From NCBI RefSeq assembly GCF_008389435.1, contig NZ_VUYS01000017.1, positions 1 through 64,000 of the forward strand: a stretch of 64,000 nucleotides of DNA. Reading direction: 5' to 3'. The position numbers and the translations under genes were made by a program. The notes beneath the pieces were generated by a model, which made no database searches, was not told where the DNA came from, and saw only the letters and a program-made list of their open reading frames with translations. Origin of the DNA: Candidatus Nitrosocosmicus agrestis (GTDB taxonomy: Archaea; Thermoproteota; Nitrososphaeria; Nitrososphaerales; Nitrososphaeraceae). Below are positions 27,085-36,876 of this stretch, piece by piece. Every line of letters begins with the position of its first letter. The stretch's first letter is position 1.

Positions 27085-28185
27085 TTGTCTAACCTACTAT
27101 TGAAGCCGACTTCTTCTCTAGAGAAAGCGATAAATGGTGAAGAACTTTCATTTAAGGACGGCGTTGACCTGCTTAAAAATGAAAGCTTATTTTTATTAGG
27201 TAACGCTGCTGATCAACTTCGAAAGAAGATTCGCGGTGATGACGTTACTTTTGTTTCCTCGTATTATCTGAATTATACAAACATTTGTGCAGCTAGCTGT
27301 CAACTATGTGCCTTTTATCGTAAAGAAAAAGATGATGATGCGTATACTTTAACAAATGAACAAATGGTTTTGAGAGCCAAAATGGCGGTTAACGATCTTC
27401 ACGCCACGGAATTACATATTGTTGGCGGATTTCACCCAAAGTTAAACCTTGAATACTATGAAGGAATGTTCAAGTCGATAAAACAGAACTTTCCAAAAGT
27501 AATAATCAAGGCATTGACTCCCGCAGAAATATTTTTTATTTCGAAGGTAACAAAAAACTCTGTTAAGGAAGTATTAATTCGACTTCAGGAAGCGGGCTTA
27601 GATGCTCTTCCTGGTGGAGGGGCTGAGATTTTTAACAAAGCAACTAGGGATAAAATCGTTTTAGGCAAATGTTCGGGAGAAGAATGGTTGGACACTGCCT
27701 ATCAAGCTCACAAAATCGGACTAAGGGGAAATTGTACTATGCTTTTTGGACATATAGAAACTCCCGAGGACATTGTAGACCACATCCTCCGGATAAGAGA
27801 GTTAAATAAGAAAACAGGTGGTTTTACGACCTTTATCCCTTTAAAATTTAGTCTTGAAAACACTCAGCTTGAAAAGCAGCACACAATCATGGCAGAGAGT
27901 CCATCAACGTATGATTTAAGAATCATAGCCTTATCTCGACTCTTACTAGGTAACGTGTTGAACAATGTTTCTGTTTATTGGATTGCCTTGGGTAAGAAGC
28001 TTGCACAAGTAGCATTATGTTATGGTGGAAATGACCTAGTAGGAACTGCCTTCTCTGAAGAAATATTTAAGGCGGCGGGTAAACCAAATCAAATTACATT
28101 AAACGAATTAAGATATCTGGTAAAAGAGATAGGGAGAACACCTGTACAGAGAGATACATTCTTTAATACACTAAATAGGATTTAA
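27085..28185 (+). CDS. mqnE: Aminofutalosine synthase (radical SAM)
   Basis: A radical SAM enzyme joining SAM and 3-[(1-carboxyvinyl)oxy]benzoate into aminofutalosine, the committed step of the futalosine route. Iron-sulfur cysteines are C68, C72 and C75 (NICAASCQLCAFYRK). ELHIVGGFHPKLNLEYYEG, the diagnostic LDALPGGGAEIFNKATRDKI and the SGEEWLDTAYQAHKIGLRGN block agree with MqnE. TTG start at 27085, 366 residues. It is divergent from mqnC and convergent with mqnD, so the three pathway genes are adjacent but not one operon. Confidence 0.9.
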   Translation: MSNLLLKPTSSLEKAINGEELSFKDGVDLLKNESLFLLGNAADQLRKKIRGDDVTFVSSYYLNYTNICAASCQLCAFYRKEKDDDAYTLTNEQMVLRAKMAVNDLHATELHIVGGFHPKLNLEYYEGMFKSIKQNFPKVIIKALTPAEIFFISKVTKNSVKEVLIRLQEAGLDALPGGGAEIFNKATRDKIVLGKCSGEEWLDTAYQAHKIGLRGNCTMLFGHIETPEDIVDHILRIRELNKKTGGFTTFIPLKFSLENTQLEKQHTIMAESPSTYDLRIIALSRLLLGNVLNNVSVYWIALGKKLAQVALCYGGNDLVGTAFSEEIFKAAGKPNQITLNELRYLVKEIGRTPVQRDTFFNTLNRI

Positions 28186-28220
28186 ATTAATTCAGACGTA
28201 GAAGAAAGAAAAAAATACGC

Positions 28221-29054
28221 TTATGAAGCAAATTGTATTTGAATTTCTTTGTCTATTATGCCATTTTCTCGTGCTAGCTTAAATAATGTAATAATGGACT
28301 TTTTCCCTTCTTCCTTCATATCAACAGTATAGTCATTCACGTACATTTTTACAAATTTCGTCAAAGTTGTTTTTTCTGTTCCCCTACCATATCTTGAAGC
28401 AAAGTCAATTGCTTCGTCCAAATGTTCCAAACCATAGATTATCGAATTTTTTAAAAGCCTATCGAAATCTCTTATACGGTCGTTCCTTAAAAGTCGTCTG
28501 CTGGCGACATTAATTCCAAGTGGGACAGGTAAACCGTTAGTTTTGTCATGCCACCAAATACCAAGATCAAAGATTCTACTCAAACTCTGAGATTGATATG
28601 TAAGTTGAGATTCATGAATCACAAGACCATAGTCAATTTCATTTCTATTCAAAGATTCTGGTATTTGACTGAATAGGATCTCCTTACATTTTAATTTGCC
28701 AAATGCCAAGGTCATAAGCAAGTACGCTGATGTCAAATATCCTGGGATCCCAATCAAACCATTATTCAAATTATCCAATGATCTGTTTTTTGAAACTATA
28801 ATTGGGCCATAGTTAATACCGAAGCTTCCGCCACTTGACAAGATAGAATAATCTTCTAGGACTTTCATTGCATGGGCAGATATTGCTGTAACTTCCAAAT
28901 CATGATTTAAGGCACTTTTATTGAGTTTTTCAATGTCTTCAACACAGTGAATTATTTTAAAATCCATCATAGGGATAAGTTCGTTTTCGATGGCATAAAA
29001 CATGAAGGCATCGTCGGCGTCAGGAGTATGACCTACTCTGATCTCTTCTACCAT
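28221..29054 (-). CDS. mqnD: 1,4-Dihydroxy-6-naphthoate synthase
   Basis: A 277-residue enzyme of the periplasmic-binding-protein-like fold, releasing 1,4-dihydroxy-6-naphthoate from the cyclic futalosine product. VGHTPDADDAFMFYAIE at the N-terminus corresponds to the S-P-C-P-N-D-T-F-I-F motif of MqnD. GLVIHESQLTYQ, IFDLGIWWHDKTNGLPVPLG and a C-terminal helical lobe also match. No signal peptide, so it is cytosolic. MqnA is structurally similar, but the DADDAFMF and WWHDKTGLP-like segments favour MqnD. mqnA and mqnB are not in the window. Confidence 0.88.
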   Translation of the reverse strand: MVEEIRVGHTPDADDAFMFYAIENELIPMMDFKIIHCVEDIEKLNKSALNHDLEVTAISAHAMKVLEDYSILSSGGSFGINYGPIIVSKNRSLDNLNNGLIGIPGYLTSAYLLMTLAFGKLKCKEILFSQIPESLNRNEIDYGLVIHESQLTYQSQSLSRIFDLGIWWHDKTNGLPVPLGINVASRRLLRNDRIRDFDRLLKNSIIYGLEHLDEAIDFASRYGRGTEKTTLTKFVKMYVNDYTVDMKEEGKKSIITLFKLARENGIIDKEIQIQFAS

Positions 29055-29307
29055 AATCTAATTATTCTCTACAACAATAGTTGCTATATAAATGGTGATC
29101 ATGGATTAGTAAGATTAAAACTTTAGAAATCCATTCGGTCATATTGAGGTAGCTTTCAAAAGTTGATGGTCATTTTCTCTAAAATTGACATCCTAAACTC
29201 TATAGAGAAACTATTAATTTCATCGGCCACAAGATAACTGATTGAATATTGTTTGTATCTCAAAGGAAAAGTTTAGTTGGACTAATAAGTTTAAGTTGAG
29301 ATATAAC

Positions 29308-29991
29308 GGCTCTGTTAACTTAAGAAAATGATATAGCTGGAAGATACTCTATTTCAGTTATGAACATCAAAAGAAACAGAACACCTTCTTTAGATATTGA
29401 CCATGCTTTGTATTTGTACTTTCTTGGTTTATCAACTAGAAGTGTTTCCAAAGCAATATTTCATCTAAACAAAGTAAAGAGAAGTCATGTTGCAATCTGG
29501 AAATGGATTCAAAAATATACCCCTCAGAAGATATCAATCAAGAGGAAAAGGATCTCAGAATTTATCATAGATGAGACATTGATTAAAGTTGGATCCGAGT
29601 ATATTTGGTTATGGGTTACAATTGAACCCGAAAACATGGAAATTCTCGCACTTCTTTTGCTAATAAATCTAAGGAAAGAAACATGCTTGTAGCCGAAAGA
29701 TTCCTTGATGGTTTGATTAAGATTCACGGAAAACACGGTGTATCTACTGATGGTGGTAGATGGTATCCTCAAGCATGTCGATTCCTGAAACTAAAACATC
29801 ATATCCATTCCTCATTGGAGAAAAGCCTTATCGAGAGAACTACGCAATATCTAAAGGATAGAACTGAAAGTTTCGATGATTATTTTCCGTGTAGAATAAA
29901 GAATTGCAAGTTGAAGCACGTAAGTAACTGGTTGAATATGTTTTCAGATTATCATAACAAGGAGGTGAACAACGCTTAAGTTAACAGCACC
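29308..29991 (+). mobile_element. IS6-like insertion sequence, second copy, 684 bp, gene frameshifted
   Basis: Left inverted repeat GGCTCTGTTAACTTAAG at 29308-29324; right end CTTAAGTTAACAGCACC at 29975-29991 (two mismatches). It is flanked by 8-bp target duplications GATATAAC at 29300-29307 and 29992-29999. It is the same element as 3035-3707 plus an 8-bp insertion and one extra codon. It ends 18 bp before the TATA box of the EF-2 gene. Confidence 0.95.
29360..29979 (+). pseudogene. IS6 family transposase broken by an 8-bp insertion
   Basis: Two frames, 29360-29692 and 29683-29979, together cover the whole 202-residue transposase. Compared with the intact copy, 8 extra bases lie at about 29651-29672 (between the first catalytic Asp region and the rest), shifting the frame. 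The DDE residues are all present but split between the two products: VIDETLIKVG in the first, VSTDGGRWYPQ and SLIERTTQYLKDR in the second. IS6 elements are not known for programmed frameshifting. An inactivating mutation is the simplest reading, with the element mobilisable only in trans. Confidence 0.88.
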
Positions 29992-30009
29992 GATATAACA
30001 CAAGGAAGG

Positions 30010-30017
30010 TTTAATAA
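30010..30017 (+). promoter_or_regulatory. TATA box of the EF-2 gene
   Basis: TTTAATAA at 30010-30017 lies about 28-35 bp before the ATG at 30045, as expected for a short-leader archaeal transcript. A GGAAGG purine block that could serve as the BRE directly precedes it. The IS target duplication ends at 29999, only 10 bp upstream. Confidence 0.5.
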
Positions 30018-30044
30018 CCGTAGAAAAACTTTTTTGGAATATAG

Positions 30045-32249
30045 ATGCCCAAGTTTAAATCGACTCAGGATATTCTTAGGATAATTGGAAATAAAGACCA
30101 AATAAGAAATTTTGGTGTTATTGCACACGTAGACCATGGTAAAACTACCATGAGTGATAGTCTTTTAGCTGCATCTGGGATTATATCTCCTAGTGTAGCA
30201 GGTCAAGCTCTTGCCCTTGACTCCATGAAATTGGAACAAAATAGGCAAATGACCATTAGAGGGGCTAACGTGACACTGTTTTATGAAAATGATGACGGAA
30301 AAGATTTTGTTATCAATATGATAGATACCCCTGGACACATTGACTTTACCGGTCGAGTCACAAGAGCACTTAGGGCTATTGACGGTGTAGTTGTGGTATC
30401 TGATTCGGTGGAGGGGATAATGACTCAAACTGAAACAGTCACAAGACAAGCTTTGGAGGAGAGAGTAAGACCCGTGTTATATATCAATAAGATAGACAGA
30501 TTAGTAAAGGAATTGAGATTGGATCCGGCAGCCATGCAAAAGTGGTTGTCCAATATCATTGCAGAATTTAATAGGTTAGTAGACTTGTATGCTGAGCCTG
30601 AGTTAAAAGAAAAGTGGAAGGTAAGCATACAGGGTAACACAGTTGCTTTCGGCTCTGCCAAAGATCGTTGGGGTTTCAACTTTAAAGTAGCTCAAAAGAA
30701 AGGGATAAGCTTCAAGGATGTATATGATGCTTATACTTCTACAGATCCATCATCCATCAAGAAATTGTCGGAGAGAGCTCCCCTACATGATGCTGTATTG
30801 GGGATGGTAGTTGAACATCATCCTCCTCCTCACGTGGCCCAAAAATATAGAATTCCGAAGATTTGGCCTGGGGACTTGGACTCTGATATTGGTAAAGCAT
30901 TGGTAAATTGTGATGAGAAGGGACCTGCGCTGATGATGGTTACCACTATTAACGTTGATCCTCAAGCTGGTCGAGTTGCAACAGGAAGATTATTTTCAGG
31001 TACGATCAAAGATGGGGATGAAGTCTATTTGATCGATGCAAAAAGGAATGGAAAAGTTCAGTCAGTTAATATTTACATGGGGAATACAAGAGAAGTCGTT
31101 AGTGTATTGCCTTGTGGTAATATTCCTGCGTTACTAGGTCTGGACTATGCAGTGGCGGGAGAAACAATCTCCTCTGTCAAGAATGTAAATGCATTTGAGT
31201 CTATAAAGTACGTTTCAGAACCTGTAGTTACTATAGCTGTAGAGCCTAAACATCCGAAGGACTTGCCTAAATTGGTTGAAGGTTTGAGGAGAATAACGGT
31301 GGAAGATCCAAACTTGATAGTAAAAATTAATGAGGAAACTGGAGAAACGTTGATGGCAGGAATGGGTGTTTTGCATCTTGAAATTGCGACATCCTTATTG
31401 CAAGAAGCCGGATTAGATATTAAAACTACTCAACCTCTCATCAATTATCGTGAGACTATTAAAGGAAAAGCTGGTCCAATAATGAGCAAATCTCCAAACA
31501 AACATAACAAGATCTTCCTCCGAGTCGAGCCCTTGAGCGAAGAAATAATTGAGATGATTCGGACTGGTCAACTACGCGAGGATATGGATAAGAAAGAAAT
31601 GGCTCGATTGTTAAGAGAAAAAGGTTGGAGTTCAGACGAAGCCCGAAGTGTGGTAACTGTCGATCCAAGTGGCAACATGCTGGCAGATGAAACTAAGGGT
31701 GTTCAGTTCATTCAAGAGTCAATGGATTCAATCAAATCTGGATTTGATGACGTTATACATTCTGGTCCTATCGCGCAGGAAGCAGTCAGAGGACTAAAAT
31801 TTGTATTACACCATTTTGTTCCCCATGAGGACCCAGCTCACAGGGGTTTAGCACAATTAATGCCTGCATCTAGAAGAGCAATGCTAGGGGCAATGCTAAT
31901 CGCAGATCCTGTATTGCTGGAGCCTATTTTGGGTATTGAGGTAAAATGCCCTCAGGAACAAATAGGGACAGTTGCTGGTATTCTGTCAGGCAAAAGGGGA
32001 AAATTGTTAAATGTCGATCAAAAAGGGGTGATAGCAATCATATTAGGTGAAGTTCCAGCATCTGAAACTTTTGATCTGTCGGAAACGATGAGAGGTGGAA
32101 CAGCTGGAAAAGCCATGTGGAGTACATATTTTAAGACTTGGCAAGCGGTACCCCAGTCTGTTATAAAGAATTTGGTTACCGATATTAGAAAACGAAAGGG
32201 AATAAATCCGGAACCACCATCTCCAGATGAATTTATAGACAAGGAATAA
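30045..32249 (+). CDS. fusA: Translation elongation factor aEF-2
   Basis: A 734-residue GTPase that translocates the ribosome. G1 is AHVDHGKTTMSDSLL (about 27-41), G3 is DTPGHIDF, G4 is NKIDR. Domain IV carries the DPAHRGLAQLMPASRRA loop with H599 at the position modified to diphthamide. The C-terminal GILSGKRGKLLNVDQKG and domain V are present. The length is that of archaeal EF-2 (about 730). It is monocistronic and convergent with the following membrane protein. Its promoter lies immediately beside an IS insertion. Confidence 0.97.
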   Translation: MPKFKSTQDILRIIGNKDQIRNFGVIAHVDHGKTTMSDSLLAASGIISPSVAGQALALDSMKLEQNRQMTIRGANVTLFYENDDGKDFVINMIDTPGHIDFTGRVTRALRAIDGVVVVSDSVEGIMTQTETVTRQALEERVRPVLYINKIDRLVKELRLDPAAMQKWLSNIIAEFNRLVDLYAEPELKEKWKVSIQGNTVAFGSAKDRWGFNFKVAQKKGISFKDVYDAYTSTDPSSIKKLSERAPLHDAVLGMVVEHHPPPHVAQKYRIPKIWPGDLDSDIGKALVNCDEKGPALMMVTTINVDPQAGRVATGRLFSGTIKDGDEVYLIDAKRNGKVQSVNIYMGNTREVVSVLPCGNIPALLGLDYAVAGETISSVKNVNAFESIKYVSEPVVTIAVEPKHPKDLPKLVEGLRRITVEDPNLIVKINEETGETLMAGMGVLHLEIATSLLQEAGLDIKTTQPLINYRETIKGKAGPIMSKSPNKHNKIFLRVEPLSEEIIEMIRTGQLREDMDKKEMARLLREKGWSSDEARSVVTVDPSGNMLADETKGVQFIQESMDSIKSGFDDVIHSGPIAQEAVRGLKFVLHHFVPHEDPAHRGLAQLMPASRRAMLGAMLIADPVLLEPILGIEVKCPQEQIGTVAGILSGKRGKLLNVDQKGVIAIILGEVPASETFDLSETMRGGTAGKAMWSTYFKTWQAVPQSVIKNLVTDIRKRKGINPEPPSPDEFIDKE

Positions 32250-32264
32250 GGTAAAACCATCCTC

Positions 32265-32271
32265 TTTTTTT
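32265..32271 (+). terminator. T tract downstream of fusA
   Basis: Seven Ts about 15 bp after the fusA stop, in the 35-bp gap before the convergent membrane-protein gene. This is typical of an archaeal terminator. Confidence 0.35.
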
Positions 32272-32284
32272 AAAATATATTTAA

Positions 32285-33238
32285 TCAAATATTGCATGAA
32301 TTTGTGTATGTTTTTTGTAGCATCTTCCCCATCAGGATCAAAGAACCCAACAGTAGTGGGATACTTATTACCACAAAAAGGATTTGATATGAGTTTAGAG
32401 ATGCAAATAATACCAAAGAACTAAATCCTGCGATTGAATAAAATAAACTTCCAGTACATGTGGGACAGCCTACAAACAATCCTGTAGAAATACCTAAAGC
32501 TCCCAAAAAATTTTTTCTCGATATCTTTGCGTACTTGTACCGGTACAAAATGAATATGTTTAATGCCACGTTTAATCCAACTAAGGTCGATATTGTAATC
32601 CCTATTAACAGATTAAGAGGAATCAATAAAATTGAAAAGTTTGCACTTAGTTTGAGAATTAACATTGGCATGTAACCAATATAGTTACAACAAATTATTA
32701 GCTGGTAATCTGGATATACTATGGGCTTTGATTCAATGGCATTTTCAGATCCTTCAGTTGCCTGATTCTGCATTTTTATATTATTATTGTGATTTGTATG
32801 AAGCATATTGCCCTGTTCCGCAGGCTTTGGCGAGGGTAACAATGTGAAAATAGTTGTTTCGTTTATGAAGTAGATAAACATGTTTGACAGAAAAGCAAAG
32901 AAAATGAAATATGCTATTGCAGAAATCAAAAATAGTATTTTGTATTTTAGAACTCTAAATGGCAATTGGATTTGATACAAAAATGAACTCGGACTCTTCT
33001 CTTGGTATAATCGAGAAAAGTAGTATCTAAAAATGCTCAAATAAAAAAGAACCATGCAGGAAATAAAAGAAACGAAAACAATTTCAGCAAAAGTGTGCAA
33101 TGATTTGCTAAGATAAATATCTTGATCGGGTGAAGTCATTGTAGAGTAAAGGAATAAGATTGCAAACATAACTGCACAGATCGCAGTAGGCACAACTATT
33201 CCGTTCTTATATTTTGAATAGTACTTTGACTTTTCCAC
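32285..33238 (-). CDS. Multi-pass membrane protein with a conserved CPTC motif
   Basis: A 317-residue protein with about seven or eight hydrophobic helices, starting near residue 14. A polar, Asn/Gln/His-containing extracytoplasmic loop occupies about 125-175 (HTNHNNNIKMQNQATEG). Near residue 255 a GLFVGCPTCTGSLFYSIAGFSS segment places two Cys (C-x2-C) at the start of a membrane helix, suggesting metal binding or thiol chemistry. I do not recognise a characterised family. It is convergent with fusA and single-gene. No signal peptide beyond the first helix is visible. Confidence 0.75.
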   Translation of the reverse strand: MEKSKYYSKYKNGIVVPTAICAVMFAILFLYSTMTSPDQDIYLSKSLHTFAEIVFVSFISCMVLFYLSIFRYYFSRLYQEKSPSSFLYQIQLPFRVLKYKILFLISAIAYFIFFAFLSNMFIYFINETTIFTLLPSPKPAEQGNMLHTNHNNNIKMQNQATEGSENAIESKPIVYPDYQLIICCNYIGYMPMLILKLSANFSILLIPLNLLIGITISTLVGLNVALNIFILYRYKYAKISRKNFLGALGISTGLFVGCPTCTGSLFYSIAGFSSLVLFASLNSYQILFVVISIPLLLGSLILMGKMLQKTYTNSCNI

Positions 33239-33741
33239 AGTTATCTTAGAGTTGTTAAAGCGTCAAATTAAGCGTTTCATCATATAATTTAACTTCATGC
33301 TATATCAAAATTAAAAACTTAATAGAAAAAGTTCTTTGCATTATTAAATAAAAAATAACTTTTTTTTCATCTGGTTCACCTCACCATTTATAAAACACAT
33401 TTTGATCCAATTAATTTTGGTTGATAAATCTATTAGCCAGGTGGAGTAATATCATATGTGGTCTTGAATTTTTGAAATCTTGAAACTTATGTAATAGTAT
33501 TTTCACATTGTTGATTAAGGTCCAGTATTGTTATATTAAATTGTCCAGTCGAGAGGGGGAAATCCAGTTTGTAATGATAATATAAAAAAGAAAAATATTT
33601 TTTTATTCTTTCTCTTCTCTTCTTTTTTTGCAATTTGCAAAGAAAAATACAAATTGTTATAAATATACTATATGATTTCTAATAATTGCTTATTCCTAAT
33701 TTTCAAATAACGGGGCGTAATACGATGAATTAGAGTAAGAA
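33239..33741. other. AT-rich intergenic region upstream of leuS
   Basis: No gene seen. Poly-A/T tracts and a TTATAAATATACTATATG block near 33656-33673 could hold the leuS promoter. I see no hairpin or repeat worth calling. Confidence 0.45.
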
Positions 33742-36700
33742 TTGTCCGAGGAGACTAACATGTGGAATAATATCGAAAAAAAGTGGCTTGACAATTGGGA
33801 AAAAAATCTGACAAACACATCAGATCCTGATCCCAATCAAAAAAAATATTTTATCACTGTTGCATATCCTTACCCTAACTCTCCTCAGCATATTGGCCAT
33901 GGAAGAACCTATACAATAGCAGATACTCATGCAAGATATAAAAAATTAAGAGGGTATAACGTATTATTTCCCATGGCATTCCATTACACTGGAACCCCCA
34001 TTCTTGGAATGTCTAAAAGAGTGATTGCTGGTGACAGAGAGATAATAGAGAATTTTAAGAGCATATATAAAATTGAAGATAAAATAATAGAAACCTTCAG
34101 AGATCCACTAGAAATTGCCAAATATTTTCATGAGGAAATCAAAAAAGGCATGATGGAAATGGGATATTCAATTGATTGGAGAAGAGAATTTACAACAATT
34201 GACCCTGTTTATAAGAAATTTATTGCTTGGCAATTTGAAACTTTGAAGCGTCTAGGGGTTATAGAGCAAGGTTCTCATCCGGTTGGCTGGTGTCCAAATG
34301 ATAATAATCCTGTTAGCCAGCACGATACACTAGGCGACGTTGAACCCGCCTTCACTGAATATACCATGGTTAAATTTAAACTAACTGATGAGGACATTTA
34401 CCTACCAACAGCAACTTTGAGACCCGAAACTCTATTTGGTGTAACTAATTTGTGGATTAATCCGACATTCGAGTACTTGGTTGTCAGGATAAACGAAAAA
34501 GAAAAATGGATCATGACTGAAGAATCTTTCAATAAACTAAGGTTTTTAAATTTTTCTGTTGAAATAGTCAGAACAATACAAGGCAGTGAAATTGCAGAAA
34601 GATTTGTGGAAAATCCTATCGATGGCTCAAAAATACCAGTTTTGCCTGCAAGGTTTGTTACCTCTGATGAGGGTAGTGGAATTGTAATGTCTGTCCCAGC
34701 GCATGCTCCATTTGACATGCAAGCACTAATTGATCTAAAGAGGAGTCAGACCACAAATAGATTAAAAGACATTGTACCAATCACAATCATAGAGTCAAAT
34801 TTAAAAGGTGAGATATCTTCTGTAGGAATGGATGCCAACCCTAAAGGCGATGGCACGCAAACTGCCGCTGGTTTCAGCCTCAGTGATCTTGATATTCCTT
34901 CGCTCGTAATGCTGAAGAAATACTCAATCAAAGAACAATCCGATCCAAATTTAGAGAAAGCAACTTCTGACTTGTATTCTTTAGAATTTTACTCGGGAAA
35001 AATGAATAACTCTGTTCTTAATTATTCTGGGATGCCAGTCCCAAAGGCTAGGGACGAAGTTAAATTCGATCTATTGCGTCAGAACAAGGCTATTTTATTT
35101 TACGAACTGACTAACAAACCGGTGATTTGTAGATGTGGAACAAAGTGTTATGTGAAATTGCTAGACAACCAATGGTTTCTAAATTATGGTAATCCAAAAT
35201 GGAAAAGGAATGCTTTTGAATGCTTAGAATCAATGGAAATCCTTCCTGAAGAAATAATTAGGGAATTTAAAAATGTATTCGATTGGCTTAAAGTTAGAGC
35301 TTGTGCTAGAAAATCTGGTCTAGGAACCCCTCTGCCTTGGGATACTGATTGGATTATTGAAAGCTTGTCAGATTCCGTAATTTACATGATTTATTACCTT
35401 GTTGCAAAGTATGTTAACCTCTACAATTTAGAAAATTATCTTCATTTAATTGATAATTCTTTCTTTGATTATATTTTATTAAACAAACCTGAAGAATATT
35501 TTAAAGAGGAATTAGTTAAACCTGATAAGGAGTTTTCCCAAAGTTCAGATTTAAAAAAAAGTGACAACACTGAATTGGCAGAATTTAAAGCATTAGCAAA
35601 TAATATCAAGAATGAATTTGATTATTACTATCCTTTGGATTCGAGGCATTCTGGAAGAGATTTGGTACCAAATCACTTGTCTTTTTTCATTTTTAACCAC
35701 TCAATAATCTTTCAAAAATCTCAATGGCCTAAGCAGATTGTGGTAAATGGTTCAGTCTTGATGGATGGCAAAAAAATGTCAAAATCCATGGGTAACACCA
35801 TCCCGTTAAGATCTACTATCAGACAGTTTAGTGCTGATTCAATCAGGGTTGCAATGTTGATTCTTGGGGAATTGCTACAGGACGTTGATTTTTCTTTTAC
35901 GACTTTAAGAGGTATATATACGAGATTAAATGAAATATTTTATTTTGGTAAAGCGTTCTTAAACGAAAATAAACAGTGGATAAAAGATATTTCATTTGAA
36001 GATTACCTTCGCTCTCAAGAAAAAAACAATCTCAACTTAGAAGATCTATGGCTGCTGCACAGACTAAATTCAACCATCACTGAAATATCAGGCGCTTTAG
36101 ATGAAATGCGGATCAGGGATTCATTAAATAACGTTTTATATTTAATGGACAAAGACTTTGAATGGTATAAGAAAAGGAAATTAAGTAAATTGGGTTCAAA
36201 TTTGGAATCAAACCGTGTTTACAAAGAAATTACCTATTTATTCTTAAAAGTCAGGATAATAATGTTATCTCCTTTTTGTCCATTTCTTACAGAGGAACTT
36301 TGGGCTTTAATTGACAAGAATGGCAAATCAGTTTTTAACGGCAACTGGCCATTACCAAATCCCATTTTTAATAACTACACTACTGAGGAAAATGAAAGAC
36401 ATATCACTAATATTTTGAATGACCTTGAAAAAATCCTAAAAGTAACGAAGAATTCTAATCCTGAGAGAGTGTACATATACCTAAGTTCCAAACAAAAGAC
36501 TATATTATATCATAAGATACTCGAAATAGTAAAAGATACAAATTCAAGAAACTTTGGCTTGATTATGAAAACCCTCCTATCAGATACATCTCTAACTTCC
36601 GATCAGAAAAAATTCATTCAGCAAAATAGCGAGTTAATTAAAAAAATGAATCAAGACTTGCTGTCTTTATCACCAAGTGAATTACTAAATAGGCAGAAAA

Positions 36701-36876
36701 TGAATAATTTTGACGAATTATTGCCGTTACAAGATGCAAAAAGTCTGTTAGCAAAAGAAATTGGGATTAAAGAAAGCAATTTTGTTATATATTCGGAGGA
36801 CGAACCGGGAATTATTGATCCTAAAAATAAAGCCCGAATTTCTCGTCCATTTAAGCCAGCACTTTACGTGGAATGA
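33742..36876 (+). CDS. leuS: Leucyl-tRNA synthetase (archaeal type)
   Basis: A class Ia synthetase. HIGH motif at 50-53 (YPNSPQHIGHGRTYTIAD), KMSKS at 678-682 (DGKKMSKSMGN), and a CP1 editing domain between them with the LRPETLFGVTNLW threonine-rich region. The C-terminal anticodon-binding part contains CPFLTEELWALI. At 1044 residues it is about 80-100 longer than many archaeal LeuRS. The extra length is spread over the acidic SDLKKSDNTELAEF region near 600 and the long C-terminal tail. TTG start at 33742; an ATG at 33760 is an equally possible start. Confidence 0.95.
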   Translation: MSEETNMWNNIEKKWLDNWEKNLTNTSDPDPNQKKYFITVAYPYPNSPQHIGHGRTYTIADTHARYKKLRGYNVLFPMAFHYTGTPILGMSKRVIAGDREIIENFKSIYKIEDKIIETFRDPLEIAKYFHEEIKKGMMEMGYSIDWRREFTTIDPVYKKFIAWQFETLKRLGVIEQGSHPVGWCPNDNNPVSQHDTLGDVEPAFTEYTMVKFKLTDEDIYLPTATLRPETLFGVTNLWINPTFEYLVVRINEKEKWIMTEESFNKLRFLNFSVEIVRTIQGSEIAERFVENPIDGSKIPVLPARFVTSDEGSGIVMSVPAHAPFDMQALIDLKRSQTTNRLKDIVPITIIESNLKGEISSVGMDANPKGDGTQTAAGFSLSDLDIPSLVMLKKYSIKEQSDPNLEKATSDLYSLEFYSGKMNNSVLNYSGMPVPKARDEVKFDLLRQNKAILFYELTNKPVICRCGTKCYVKLLDNQWFLNYGNPKWKRNAFECLESMEILPEEIIREFKNVFDWLKVRACARKSGLGTPLPWDTDWIIESLSDSVIYMIYYLVAKYVNLYNLENYLHLIDNSFFDYILLNKPEEYFKEELVKPDKEFSQSSDLKKSDNTELAEFKALANNIKNEFDYYYPLDSRHSGRDLVPNHLSFFIFNHSIIFQKSQWPKQIVVNGSVLMDGKKMSKSMGNTIPLRSTIRQFSADSIRVAMLILGELLQDVDFSFTTLRGIYTRLNEIFYFGKAFLNENKQWIKDISFEDYLRSQEKNNLNLEDLWLLHRLNSTITEISGALDEMRIRDSLNNVLYLMDKDFEWYKKRKLSKLGSNLESNRVYKEITYLFLKVRIIMLSPFCPFLTEELWALIDKNGKSVFNGNWPLPNPIFNNYTTEENERHITNILNDLEKILKVTKNSNPERVYIYLSSKQKTILYHKILEIVKDTNSRNFGLIMKTLLSDTSLTSDQKKFIQQNSELIKKMNQDLLSLSPSELLNRQKMNNFDELLPLQDAKSLLAKEIGIKESNFVIYSEDEPGIIDPKNKARISRPFKPALYVE

